Below are positions 34,541 to 46,059 of a stretch of 64,000 nt of DNA, piece after piece. A program made the position numbers and the translations under genes. The stretch is from Vitrella brassicaformis. Lineage: Eukaryota; Sar; Vitrellaceae. Under the pieces are notes generated by a model, which saw nothing but the letters and a program-made list of their open reading frames with translations, ran no database searches and was not told the origin of the DNA. Position 1 is the first letter of the stretch; every line of letters begins with the position of its first letter. The stretch lies in assembly GCA_001179505.1 (NCBI GenBank), contig CDMY01000392.1:24883-88882 (forward strand), read 5' to 3'.

Positions 34541-36420
34541 ATGGGGTGCATAGCGTCGGTGCCTCAGGACCAAGCGGCCATCACCGAACGGTTCGGCAAG
34601 TTCGACAAAGTGGCCGAGCCGGGGTGCCTCTGCCTCCCTGTCCCCTGCATATGGTGGGCCACCAGCAGCAGCAATGATGTACCACTCATCGTCATTGTGG
34701 TTGTTGCGGTTTGTGTGTCGTGTTTGCATCTCGGTGACGTCAGTCGCGTGGCAGGTATGGTGTCGCTGCGAGTGCAGGAGGTGCCGGTGGTGGTGACGAC
34801 CTACACCAAGGACAAGGTGTCGGTGCGCATCACCGTCAACGTCCAGTACATGGCCATTCAGGACCCCAAATACCTCTATGAAGGTCAGTAAGGCAGGCAC
34901 CATCAGCGGCGTGGCGTGATGGGGGGTATGGTAGATCTATCCCCTAGCTGACTGTCCTGTCTGTGCTGCTGCAGCGTATTACAAGCTGACGAGTCCCAGC
35001 GGACAGTGAGCATCTGCCAACAAAGGCAAACATGCACACACCCGTCGCATGAGTGTGTGTGTTGTGTGTTTAGGATCATGTCTTATGTGGACGATGCAGT
35101 TCGTTCGATGGTGCCCCACTCGCTGGAGCTGGACGAGCTCTTCGAGGCCAAGGGGCAGGTGGCACAGCACGTCGAAAAGTCACTCGCATCGGTCAGACAG
35201 ACAGACAGGGGAAAGAGGCCAAGGAGGGAGGGAGGGAGGGAGGGAGAAAAGAGGGCACTCTCTCCCATGCCGGACGGGTGTGTGTGTTTAGGAGATGGAG
35301 ACGTACGGTTACAAGATCGTGGCTGCGTTGGTCACCAATGTCGAGCCCGACGAAACCGTCAGGCAGTCCATGAACGAGGTCGGTACACGACACAGGCACC
35401 CATTCATCCGCTGTCATGAATTCATACCCCCGTCCGTCGTGTGTGTGTCTGTCGTGTGTGTGTCAGATCAACGCCAACAAGCGTCTGCGTCAGGCGGCCC
35501 AGGAGCGGGCAGAGGCGCAGAAGTACATGACGGTCAAACACGCTGAGGCCAACGCTGAGAGCACCTACCTGCAGGTAACTAGGACGCACAACACGCGACA
35601 AATGACGCATGGCTGTCTGCCTACGTGTGTGTGTGTGTGTGTGTGTAGGGTGAGGGCATCGCTCGTCAGCGCAAGGCGATAGTTGACGGCCTCAAGAGCT
35701 CGGTGGAGGACTTCAAAGACTCCATCCAAGATATGAGCGCAAAGGTCAGTCAGTCGGCTGGCCAATCCAATGCGCACACACGGCCGGCACGCGCACAAGC
35801 ACAGAGATCCATATGTCGTCTCGACGTGTGCCTCACGTGTGTGTGCGTGCAGGAGGTGTTGGATCTGATGCTCGTGACGCAGTACTTCGACACCATCAAA
35901 GACCTCGGACACGGCGGCGTAAGCCAAGTCACCACAGAACAGAACAGACACACCGACACACGCAAATCGATCCATCCCATCTGTGTGTCCCCCCTTGTGT
36001 GCCAACACCCCCCACCCCACCCAGGGGACGAGTTTGGTGTTGACCAACAAGCGTGGGAAAGCGTTCGACGCGGAGGGCATGAAGGGCATCATGAACAAGG
36101 CTGCTGCGGCCGCCAACGCCTCCTCGGCCGCACCGAGGTAGCCAGCCAGCCCACTCATACCTTACCACCATCAGATAGACAGGTGATCTGATCTTTCTCG
36201 CCAGCCACAATATATTCAATGCATCGACAGACACGTATTTCTGTGTGCTGTGCTTGGTGTGTGTGTGTGGTGTGTGGTGTGCAGAGTGCCCCGTGCTGCT
36301 GGCGATCGTAGTGAAGAGGCTGTTGCTGTGGATGTAGCCGAGGAGCAGACGCAGGCTCCCAGGGCCGGCTTCATGGGCTCCCTCATGTTCGGTGGCGGGG
36401 GAGCGGGGCGTGGCAAGTGA
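34541..36420 (+). CDS. Hypersensitive-induced-response (HIR) SPFH/prohibitin-domain protein
   Basis: Membrane microdomain scaffold of the stomatin/prohibitin/flotillin superfamily. It begins MGCIASVPQDQAAITERFGK, with Gly2 and Cys3 lipidation signals as in plant HIR proteins. Then: VAEPGCLCLPVPC, VAGMVSLRVQEVPVVVTTYT, KDKVSVRITVNVQYM, SYVDDAVRSMVPHSLELDEL, YGYKIVAALVTNVEPDETVR, NEINANKRLRQAAQERAEAQ, GEGIARQRKAIVDGLKSSVE, and VLDLMLVTQYFDTIKDLG. All are the expected HIR blocks in order across about ten exons. The first junction works if the acceptor is the CAG before TCGCGTGGCAG (PCI|CRVAGM). The C-terminal tail (GFMGSLMFGGGGAGRGK) is lineage specific. Likely plasma-membrane or vacuolar raft protein. 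Confidence 0.93.
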
Positions 36421-36681
36421 GTGTGTGGGTCACCGGTGGCTGTCTTGTGTACAGTCGTTTGTGGGGTGGTTGTGTATTATCAGTAGTGGTTAGTATCCAG
36501 CATACCGATTGATATGTTCCTGTCTGTCTGTCTGTTTGTTTGGTTGTCTGTGTTTTTCAATGTGGGCGGCCTCAGCGCGCTGCGGTGCGATTCACACGAG
36601 TGATTCACACGTTCCCTCCTTGGTGCAGTGCATTCCATGCATGGATCCGATCCGTTTGTGGGACTCCATGGTCGGTCGGTT

Positions 36682-38142
36682 TCACTTCTTTGTTTTCTCG
36701 AGTTCCTGCACCGCAGCCACAGAGAGACAGTCACACACACACACACACAGGCACCCGATGTGTTGGCACTATGACCGACTGACCGCAATTCTGGCGTCCA
36801 TTTGCTGCTGCCTCGTCTGCAGCTTCTCCTCTAGCTGAGCCGACATCTCTGCCACCTGCATGGAACCAACCCACACACACACGGCCCCTCTCCATGCATC
36901 ATGAACACACGCACGGACGCCCATCTCTCCCACTTTTCTCCTGACGATCTCGGCCAACATGGGGTCGCTCGGCAGCTCGGGCTCTGCAGCAGACACAGAC
37001 ATACACACGAGACACCTGCAAACACTTCGCTCACCAGGGATGGTCTCGTCTTTGTGCTGTGTCTCTTCAGATGGCTCCTCAGGGGCACCCTCGGCAGCAG
37101 CGGCAGCAGATGGCTGCTCCTGGGACACAAGACAATGAGACACTCGGCACGTCGCAAAGATGATTTGTCGATTTTCTTGTAGTTCACCTCCTGAGTGGCG
37201 GCTTGTGTGGTCGGCTGCTGTGGGGGTGTCACCTCGACCGCATCAGCCAGAGGGGGTGGGGGGAACGGCTGACAACACACATGAGGACTCACGCAACGGA
37301 AGCATGTGTGTGTGTGTGTGTCTCTGACGCTGTCTACTGTGTGTCAGGTTAGGTCAGTCACCTTTTCCACTTCGAGTTCCATCTCGACCACCTCCAGCTC
37401 TCGAGGATACACAAGGCAGTACTGATACAACTTGTAATGCTTGAAATACCTGCACACAGCAGACAGACACCTGCACCTGTCTGTCTGTCGGTCTGTCTGT
37501 CGGTCGGTCTGTCTGTCTGTGTCTCCTTCATCCTTTCCTGACGTACGTGTCGGTGGCGAATTTGGTCAGCAGCTTCGCCTCAGGGACAGAAAAGACGCCG
37601 AGAGAGTTGGGCGGGGCCTCGAGTGAGTGATGCAGCATGCTCTCCTGGAAGACCTTGAAGGCCTCATCCACCGTGAGCCGCCCCCCACGGTACTCACTCG
37701 TCTGCGCGACGAGAGGGCGTTCATGCCATCCAGGCTGCGTGTGGTCTCTCTGGTAACGCGCCTGCGATGGGTTCTGCATGGCATCGAGGACCTTCTTCAT
37801 GACAGCGACAAAGACAGCAGCCTTCTCGGCGCTTAGACACAGCTCCTCGCAATACCTACACACACAAGAGCATTGTCAGGCAGAGAAAGATCTCACTGCA
37901 GTGCAAGCATGGACATACCCAATGTGGAAGTGATGAAAGTCCACCATCACAGGGGCCCTCGAGTCCTTGGCCACGTCTGCCGCCGTCAGCCCCAGCATCT
38001 CCGTCAGCTGCTCCTTCTGCTCGTACACGTCTTTGCATGACCAAAGGGCGGAGATGTCCTCCTTCGTGAGCAACAGCTGTAGCCCTGTTGAGAGGGTGGT
38101 GGGCTCTTCTTGCTCGGCATCGGCGACGCCTTCCTCTGCCAT
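36682..38142 (-). CDS. CFAP119: Cilia- and flagella-associated protein 119 (CCDC189)-like
   Basis: Starts MAEEGVADAEQEEPTT at 38142. The core is the conserved helical domain: LQLLLTKEDISALWSCKDVY, VMVDFHHFHIG, YCEELCLSAEKAAVFVAVMK, GRLTVDEAFKVFQESMLHHS, SLGVFSVPEAKLLTKFATDT, then YFKHYKLYQYCL. This last string corresponds to the TYFRHYKLYKY signature I know from CCDC189/FAP119. The Chlamydomonas protein belongs to the C1a central-pair projection. After that come acidic/Pro-rich exons and a coiled-coil exon (MSAQLEEKLQTRQQQMDARI). The last short exon, ELEKTKK, ends at TGA 36682 after an intron ending CAG. With DRC3 it supports a motile 9+2 flagellum. Confidence 0.8.
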
Positions 38143-38336
38143 TTCTTTTTTTCGCGCAAAGACTGGGGGCCAGGAGAAGCGTCTCGGCCGCCCCTGCCGT
38201 TGCAATCTCTGTAGCCTTTTCTCTCTTTCCGCAGCCCCCGTAGCTTTTTCTCTCCTTACCACCTGCTGTAGCGCAGCACCCAGCCCTTTGGTCCGGTGTG
38301 GAGTTTTTAGTCATTTCTACTGTAGGCAAGAAGAGG
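38143..38336. promoter_or_regulatory. Divergent promoter region (CFAP119 / MGTCISKG gene)
   Basis: 194-bp spacer, pyrimidine-rich on the plus strand, with TTTTTTTCGCGCAAA next to the CFAP119 start. A CTCTCTTTCC..TTTTTCTCTCC tract may be a splice-type or initiator pyrimidine tract. Confidence 0.45.
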
Positions 38337-39963
38337 ATGGGCACCTGCATCTCCAAGGGTGGGAAGGACAAGGTGCAGCCGCTGGCCATCAAGCCCGAGG
38401 CGGCCACCCCCATCCCCCTCACCGCCGCGCCCTCCAAGTCCTCCCTCAAGAAGGCCTCCAAGAGCAACCTCACCACCACCTCACCCCCTGGCCGCTCAAA
38501 GAGCCACGGCGCGGCCTCTGCGCGCAAGGCCCACGCCGCTGCGATGCTCGAGAGGCACCGCGTGAGCTTCCACCACGACTCGCTGGACGAGCCGAATGTG
38601 GAGTCCTACTTCATGCCCGGCCAGAGCTCATCCTATGAGCAGGAGCATCCCCTCAGCCCCACCACAGCCACATCGGAGAGGGACAACAGGCGGTGTTCCA
38701 CTGACAGCGAGGGGCTCGTCAAGGCGCGGGCGTCCATCGCCTTGTCCATCTCGAGGAAGGACGACCCAGACAGAGGCTCCCCCGAGCAGCCCAAGAGGAG
38801 AGACACCCTCACCAACCTCGCGGCGCGACCAGAACACCACTTCAGCCCGCGGCAATCCATCCAGATCGGCTCCCTCGAGTCACTAAGACGGCGAAGCTTT
38901 GCACTGCTCAAGTCTCTGAGCGGTGCTGGACTGGACCGTCCGTCCGTCGGCGAGAGGACGTTCTCTGCCTTCAAGTATAAGGCGAAGGGTGAGTTGCCGA
39001 GGGTGGTGTTTCAGCCGACAACGCACTTGCTGGATGTGGTGATTGAGGCGGCGCCGTTTCGGGAAGGCGACGATTTTGACTTTTACAGGATGATGTTTGA
39101 CGACAGAGTGAGCAAGGAGAGACATCGTGGGCAGATCGACAAGAGACACGGCACGTGTGTGTGTGTGTGTGTGTGTGTGTAGGAGTGGGTGGGGCTGCTG
39201 GCGAAGCACGGCAATCCGGCAAAGAAGAAAGAACTCGTCTTCGAGAAAGTGAGTCCGCCAGCAGCACCCAGAGAGAGACAGACAGACAGACACACACACA
39301 GAGAGAGAGAGAGACAAACTGTGCCTCTCTCTCTGTCCCTCCACCCACAGGTGCGGCACCGTCTGCAGTGCGACGAGGTGATGCCCGACCTGTTCAAGTG
39401 CCTGCCCATCTGTGACCTCCGCAACAACACCGTATACGCCGTCGCAGAAGTCCCCGCACACCTCTCACTTGACATACTCCTCGGAGGTGGGTATGTCAAT
39501 CAGTCATTCAATCATTCAACCCATCTATCCATCCATCGGTGTCCCTTTTCTGTTTTTGTGTGTGGCCCCTGCACGCCACGCGCCCCACCCTTGTTTATGT
39601 GTGTGTTGATTGATTCATTGATTGACAGACACAGATCCGACAGCTTCTCACCGGATTCCGTGGCTGGACATGCCCGAGATGCAGCCCAAGGCCCCCAAGG
39701 CCAGGGTGCGGCACAAGATCACCGAGAACACCGCCGACCAATCCACATATGACAAGTGAGCGAGCGACAGAGGGAACAGAGGAACGGCACACAGAGAGAG
39801 AGGGAGGGGGGAGACATCGATTGACGTTTGTGTATGTGTGTGTGGTTGCTTGTGCAGGCTGCGTGAGGCGTTGGCTGTGCGGGCAACGACTGCCGCCAAG
39901 CAGGCGGCGGGAATCGGCGGGGATGGGCACCACCAAGGTATGCGACCGCCGCTGTCGCCATGA
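38337..39963 (+). CDS. Unknown protein with N-terminal dual-acylation motif
   Basis: Begins MGTCISKGGKDKVQ: Gly2, Cys4 and Ser6 make a textbook myristoylation plus palmitoylation site. Residues 20-210 are disordered and Ser/Pro/Arg-rich, with possible phosphorylation motifs (RRCSTDSEG, RRRSFALLKSLSG). A globular segment follows: ELPRVVFQPTTHLLDVVIEA, FREGDDFDFYRMMFDD|EWVGLLAKHGNPAKKKELVF, and LFKCLPICDLRNNTVYAVAE. A basic tail (ARVRHKITENTADQSTYDK|LREALAVRATTAAKQ) ends at TGA 39963. Four or five introns, one with a long (TG)n 3' end (39153-39181). I do not recognise the family. The acylation suggests plasma membrane, inner-membrane-complex-like alveoli or cilium; that is inference. Confidence 0.75.
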
Positions 39964-40708
39964 GTATACCTTGGTGGCAGGAATTCCTTTATATACTTCG
40001 CTTCTTTCTGCCTCCTATGTGAGCGTCATGTGCGCACATAACGCTCTTGGATCGACTGTGGTGTGTGCGTGTGAGTGAATGTATCTATCTATCGTGCTGA
40101 TACGTTGGGGCTCTCTGTCTGTGCTGCGTCTGTATCCGTGTGTATGTGTGTGTGTGGTGGTGGTGCTGTGGTGTCATGGACACTCAGACGGATGCTTACA
40201 CACTGCTCTGAGTGAGAATGGATGTCGTCGTCTTGTCTTGATAGAAGGGAGGGTGTCCAGCTAACTACAACAACCGACAGCAGCCGAGTCCACATACACG
40301 TGGCGCACTCTTTCCTGCCTCATTCGTCACATGAGCCTCAGTGATGGGTTGGCCTCGGCTGCAAGTGCCGCGACCGTCCCCTCACACACATCCACACAAC
40401 GCACGAAGTAGGAAAGGGCAATGACACGCAGACAGAGAGGAAGCGGAAAAATGGCACAGGTCTCATCCATCCATCCATCCCCACGTAGCTCTCGCTACTC
40501 TCCTCGTTGAAGCCACACACCGTATGCAGCCAACAAATATATATAAGATGCACACACAGCTCCTCGCTATACACATACAGAAAGAAGAGCGAGCGATAAC
40601 AGCCTCACACAACGACAGACAAACAAGCCGTCTCAAAGAGAAAGCACCCTAGTCTACACAGCAGCAAGCCCCCCTTATACACACTACGATCCCGGCCGAC
40701 CGATCAGG
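39964..40708. other. Convergent intergenic region
   Basis: About 745 bp between convergent genes. It contains TG-rich and CCATCCATCCATCC stretches and an AT-rich AAATATATATAAG near 40533. I see no gene. Confidence 0.5.
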
Positions 40709-42190
40709 TCAGCTGGCCTTCTTGGTCTTGCTGTCTTGATGAGTGTGTGTGTTCATGACGTCGACGTACTTGGGCAGGACGGCCGTGTTGGAGAGGTGGC
40801 CCCTCATGTGCACCACGAGCCCCTTCTTGGCCACCTCGGGCGGCAGGGACTGGTCCTTGAACATGTCTGCAGAACACACATAGATTGACAAACACATCAC
40901 ATGCATGTGATGTGTGTGTATGCCTCAAGTGTGTGTGGCCGGCTGGCTGGCTGACTCACCGAAGACCTCCTGCAGGTGCTCCAGGTACGTGGCCAGCACC
41001 TTGGCCACCTTCTCGTCACTGGGGTTTGGGTCAGGCTCACCCACCTCCACTGGCCGCCCTATACTGGGAGAGAGAGAGAGAGAGAGAGAGAGAGGGGAGG
41101 GACATACGGCCAACCAACCATACACTCGACATGACCTCCCTGCCTTCCTCCCTTTGTGTTTCTCTCTCACCCGAGTGTGATTGTGACTGGGTTGGGTATC
41201 TGCGGCAGGCCCCACCTGCCCCTCAGAGGGATGATGGGAAAGTTCATCTTGCGGGCGGTGTAGCGCGCCAGCCGCATCCCCCACTCGGGCACACTGAACG
41301 CACGCGTCTCCTCAAACGAATATGACGGCAGCAGTGGCACGCCGTGCCTGCAGCAACACACAGACACTTTCACGGGTGTGTGGGTGTGTGGGCGTGTGGG
41401 CTCACTCGATGGCCAGCCGTATCCAGCCGAGCCGTTTAGGTAGGTACAGCTGCTCTTGCTTTGGGTCGGTGTGCACCTGCTCGTAGATGCCGCCAGGCGT
41501 GATGAACAGCGTCCTGCCTGAACACACACACACACACACACACGCATGCCATACTGTGTATGTGAATCCAACGCTCATTCGCCGTCTTGCTGGTGACTGA
41601 CCGTTCTTGAGCGCCATGCTGAGAATTTCCCTGTCTGCTGGCCGCGCACCCCAACACAGACAGATCTCACGAAGCACTGAATCACACACAACGAAATACA
41701 CACACCACAAATGCCCAATTGCACACGCGCAGGCCACGCCACTCACAAGGGACATAGAACAGGCTGGAAGCCACCGCACCAACCGCCTTTGTCCTCTGCA
41801 AATATACAGAGAGAGAGACCAAAACAGTCAGCACACTCCCTGCCCCCCTCTCTCCCTCCCTCTCTCCCTCCCCACGATTTTGCATGTGGTTTCGATCATC
41901 CTGAGCGGCCCGACGAGGAAGGGCAGCACCGTGTAGATCCCATGCGGGTGCCACGACACCAGGTACTGCCGGTCCAGGTCCCAGTTCTTCTCGTCCACAC
42001 ACACCATGCCGCCGAACCTCAGCCCGCCCAGTCCGAAGAACCGCAGCAGGCACCATCGCACGCCATAGGCGAACCAGTCGGGTCCCCAGTCGTCGAGGTA
42101 CGTGAGGTGGGAGGCGGTGCGCCAGAGGTAGACCACCCAGAAGGCCAGGAAGGCGATGAACAGGGCGAAGATGACGGTGAGAGATAGCAT
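40709..42190 (-). CDS. DGAT2: DGAT2-family acyltransferase
   Basis: Acyl-CoA acyltransferase of the DGAT2/MGAT family, making triacylglycerol (or related esters) at the ER. The N-terminus is a membrane hairpin (MLSLTVIFALFIAFLAFWVV). The catalytic motif HPHG is present (YLVSWHPHGIYTVLPFL). Downstream: RTKAVGAVASSLFYVP, LREICLCWGARPADREILSM, TLFITPGGIYEQVH (GG..E motif), LPKRLGWIRLAIEHGVPLLP, then YSFEETRAF. These are the canonical order and spacing of the family. Seven or eight exons end at TGA 40709 (SKTKKAS). The start ATG at 42190 is followed directly by the hydrophobic stretch. AAGCTCGC lies 72 bp upstream (42262-42269). Specificity (DAG versus wax or MAG) cannot be read. Confidence 0.92.
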
Positions 42191-42459
42191 CTCGGCTGCT
42201 GCTCACCGTGCGCACTTCATCGCTTTCAGCGGCAAGATTCGCCCTGTCCCTTCGCATTTTTAAGCTCGCGCAGCCGAACTGGCCAATGAATTAATGGAGA
42301 ATGGAGGAAGTCAGAGCGCACCACGTTCGTTCACAGACATACAGACGCCTAAATGCACCCGGCGGCGCATGCTAAAGACCTAAAAAGTGGACACCGCACC
42401 TCTCGTGCACGCGCCAATCAACCGCCACAATCACATCCATCACATCGCCATCGCCTCCA

Positions 42460-43387
42460 TCACAAATCCCGCCTGGCCCCTCGCAGGCCCCGGCGCCTCG
42501 CCCTCCACCCCGGCAGCCCCGCCCTCCTGGCCTTGGCCTTCTCCGTCCTCTCCTCCTCGTCTCTTTCGATCCGCTTCTTCTCCCTCTTCTCATACACCAT
42601 CTGGCGCCGCCACAGGCGGTCGATGAAGGTGCCAACTCCGCCAGTCAGGAGGGCGCCCGTGCGGCTGGTGGATACACACACCCATACCAGACACACATAC
42701 AGAGAGCTGGATGGGATGCTCATGCGTCTGTCTGTCTGGTTGTGCGTGTCTGTGTGCTGACGATGGCCAGTGAGAGGGGCGGCACCAGTTCAGCGTGAAA
42801 GGGCCGGAAGGCACGCGGTCGTTGATGGCCAGCGCCTGGAGAAACACGGACCGACACACACACACACACACACATCGCACCACGGCCAACCAACCACACG
42901 ATCCGCAATCGCAAATGAATTGTGCATCGTCTCGTCGTCTGGTCCGCCCACCGACCGACCTGCATTTCCCTCCGTACGGTCTCGGCTCCCCCGCACCAGC
43001 GAGCACATCCCCTCTGCAATCGCCGCCTCCCGTTTCCCACGGGAAAGTCGGTGAACGCCCCCCCCCTTTGGCCGGCGTCGGTCCCGAAGAAGCCGAAAAG
43101 TCGCCGGCGTCGCCCGGCGCACACACGCGGAAGGACCGGTTGCGGAAGCCGCGGGAGAGGGTGGGGAGGGCGTGGGCGAGGGGCAGGTAGAATGGCAGCG
43201 GCAGCAGGATGAACGAGATGACCGACAAGAAGGGGAGCAGCTGGGTGATGACGCTAACGGCGAGGAAGAAGAAGCCTATGGGCAGACAGATGCACAGACA
43301 CACACACGAATGCGGCAGATCCATCCATCCATTCATCCAGCATAAGCCTGCTTGGGTGCACTCACTCCCTCACTGACCTCGTCGCAT
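42460..43387 (-). CDS. Small membrane protein of unknown function
   Basis: Best model, by phase: MRRG|FFFLAVSVITQLLPFLSV (start 43387), then FILLPLPFYLPLAHALPTLS, FRNRSFR|RGCARWCGGAETV, EMQ|ALAINDRVPSGPFTL, HWPS|SRTGALLTGGVGTFID. The end is very basic (MVYEKREKKRIERDEEER and WRARRRGLRGARRDL), with TGA at 42460. One or two membrane spans are near the N-terminus, and a Lys/Arg-rich tail lies beyond. An unspliced frame is also open for much of the region, so the middle exon is the least certain. No family recognised. Confidence 0.6.
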
Positions 43388-43574
43388 ATACTGTGGATCA
43401 TAGATGCATCCACCGAGCTACAGCAGGGGGGACGTGGAAGCGTCACGGTGCACCAATACAACACTTACAACAACTACGATCCGTTCACTCGTCATGTGCG
43501 AGCTCGTAGAATGAATCAGCGCGTTCGCTGAGGCGCTTCGCTTCTGTGTTTATAAGCTTCGAGAGTCCGCCAAC
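43388..43574. promoter_or_regulatory. Divergent promoter region (membrane protein / Rieske oxygenase)
   Basis: 187-bp spacer between opposed starts. It includes GCGCGTTCGCTGAGGCGCTTCGC and TTTATAAGC (about 43548), a TATA-like element 27 bp from the plus-strand ATG. Confidence 0.45.
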
Positions 43575-43698
43575 ATGAGCCCGGCATCCATCCATCAAAA
43601 CGGGCCGCAAACATCGCAGGTTGGTGATCGATGAATGATTGATGAGCCAGGCAGATCAAAGAGGCCGGATCAAAGCAATGCCAGCCAACATGTTCGGT

Positions 43699-43737
<39 letters not shown>

Positions 43738-44852
43738 GCAGGCCAACCCAGCCGAGATCTTCCACGGCATCTCTCACGTCAGCACCGACGTCAACAATGC
43801 ATGGTACCCACTGTGCACTCACAAGGAAGTGCCCAAGAAGGGCGCCTGCAAACGCCCCCTGGCCACAAGAATACTCGGGCAGCCCGTGGCCCTCTTTCGG
43901 GACGAGAGCAATACGGTTCGATGCTTCGCTGACCGCTGCCCGCACAAGAACGGTGAGCAGGAGATGGGAGATGCTTATCCACTTGTAAGTGAGTGGCTGC
44001 AGTCGTGTGTTGTGTGTCTGTATGTGTGGTGTGCAGCAAAGCTGTCGGTTGGGCGCGTCGTCAACGGAAAGCTCGAGTACCATCGACAGACAATCCAATG
44101 CAACTTGAACACTCACTGTGATCTGTCTGTTCTGTGCTGCTGTGGCTGCTGTGGCTGCTGGCAGGTGCTTCTATCACGGCTGGCAGTTCGACAGCCACAG
44201 CGGGGCGGTGGACCACATCCCCTTCTTGCTGCACGACAAGAGCATCCCCGCCCAAGCTGTGACAAAGGCCTACCCATGTGTCGAGAAATACAACCTTGTG
44301 TGGGTGTGGCCAGGTGAGATGACAGAACGAAACAAACAACAGCGCCGAGACGGCCACGGACGCATCGGTATTGCCCTGGCTGCAGGTGACGTCGAGAAGG
44401 CTGACGGCGGCCTCATTCCGTTCTTTGAAGATTTCACCGACAGGAAGATGATGTGGTCGGGCTGGTCCCTCGAGACGCCTATTGATCACAGCCTGTGGGT
44501 GGAGAACGTCCTCGACCACGCGCACGTCAACTTTGTCCATGACGGACAGTTCACCTCGCGAGGGCTCGCTTGCCCACTCAAGCAAGTGGTGAGCCCAAGA
44601 CGGCTGCACACACACAGACAAGACAGGACAACAGAGAAGGCAGCTGGGCTCTCCTCGATGGATCGGTGTGTCTGTGTGCGTGCCGTGCCGTGCTGATGGA
44701 TGCAGGTCACTCCGACAAAGACGGGCATCAAAGGAGTTCAGGTGCGTGAGTCCGAGAAGTTTGCCCATGAAGGTCGGTCAATGCACTCACACACAGACAC
44801 ACAGACAGGCCGACAGACAGACAGGGAGGAGAGGGGAGAAGGCGGAACGTCT

Positions 44853-44883
<31 letters not shown>

Positions 44884-46059
44884 CGGGTGCATTCAGCCAC
44901 CAGTCTTGAGCTCGAGTGGGTGGCGCCATGTCTGGGCATCGTGAGGTTGGTCTTTGGCAGCCAAATCGCCAACCTCTACATCTTCGGCGTGCCTATGGGT
45001 GTGCATCAGCCACACCACACAGCACCGCACAGACAGCATCACACAGCACAAGACAATCACGAACACAAGAAGCCCCTCTCCTGTCCGTCTGATGTCTTTC
45101 TGGTCTGTCAGCCCCTGGCATGAGTCGGCTGCTGCTGTCGAGCTATGCGAGTTCCGCGCTGATGGGTGTGACGATGGACCATCTGCCGCTCCCCAGGGGC
45201 CTCAAGTACCTGCTGCAGATGAACGTCCCGTCGCGCGACGCCATCGCCATGACTTCACAGATGCGCAACATGCGCGAGGGGTGCTCACCTTTGGAACTCC
45301 CCATTGCGTGCGACGAGGTCAGTCACCATATCATCGACACACACTTGTTCTGGCACACGAGTACGCACGGACGGCAACGGCATCTCCTCCTTTGTCTGCG
45401 GTGTGTGTGTGTGTGTGTGTGCAGATGGCTGTCATATACCGTCGGTGGCATGCCAGGGCTTTCACTGACGACGTCTGGTGGAAGGGGTGAGTGGGGCGGG
45501 GCGACGGATGAGGCCCACGACAACCCACCGATACAATGTGTGTGTGGCATTCGTTAATGCAGCTGGAACGGCACGCTTGACGTGGAGGATCTGGCCAAGT
45601 CTGCCGGGCAGTCGTGCTTTGGCGCCGCCGCGTGCGGGGAGTTCGAACGAGACGGTGCGTAGTGCTCACATCACCACACAGACAATGAACAATGACCAGT
45701 CACAGACGGCCAGACACATGTATGTATACCTTGCTTCGTGTTGTCGCTGTCTGTCCATCAGTCGCTCGTTCCTCTCTCTGGGCACCGATGTGCGGAAAAG
45801 CCCTCGCCCAAAGATTCGCAAATCAGGTGAGAGAGTGAGGCAAACAGATGACGTACACCCCACCAGCAGCCGAAGGATGCCCACCCACACACGCTCCATG
45901 CGTGTATGTGCCATTCACATTTGTCTCTTTGTGTCTCTGTCTTAGCGTCACGAGTCCGACCCGTTCGCACAACCTCTGTGGAAGAATGCTCTCATGCTGG
46001 CGGCTGCAGGAGCGGTGGGTGCACTCGTCACCTTGCGAGTGGCAAAGCAGACCAGCTGA
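43575..46059 (+). CDS. Rieske non-haem iron oxygenase, pheophorbide a oxygenase/TIC55 class
   Basis: Plastid-type Rieske monooxygenase family (PAO, PTC52, TIC55, CAO), acting on chlorophyll-related tetrapyrroles. The chosen start MSPASIHQNGPQTSQ joins in phase to ANPAEIFHGISHVSTDVNNA. WYPLCTHKEVPKKGACKRPL is followed by the Rieske cluster ligands C-x-H in CFADRCPHKN and C-x2-H in CFYHGWQFDSHSGAVDHIP. The mononuclear iron site is WVENVLDHAHVNFVHDG (E/N..D..H....H). LYIFGVPM and MREGCSPLELPIACDE follow. A C-terminal membrane anchor (NALMLAAAGAVGALVTLR) ends at TGA 46059. The C-terminal CxxC typical of PAO/TIC55 is not seen; LWAPMCGK is at that place. No clear transit peptide precedes the Rieske domain in this model, so an upstream exon may be missing. 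Confidence 0.88.

Noticed and set aside
40320-40708. TATA-like AAATATATATAAG near 40533 as a promoter
   Set aside because: It lies in a convergent spacer downstream of both neighbouring genes, with no gene starting nearby.
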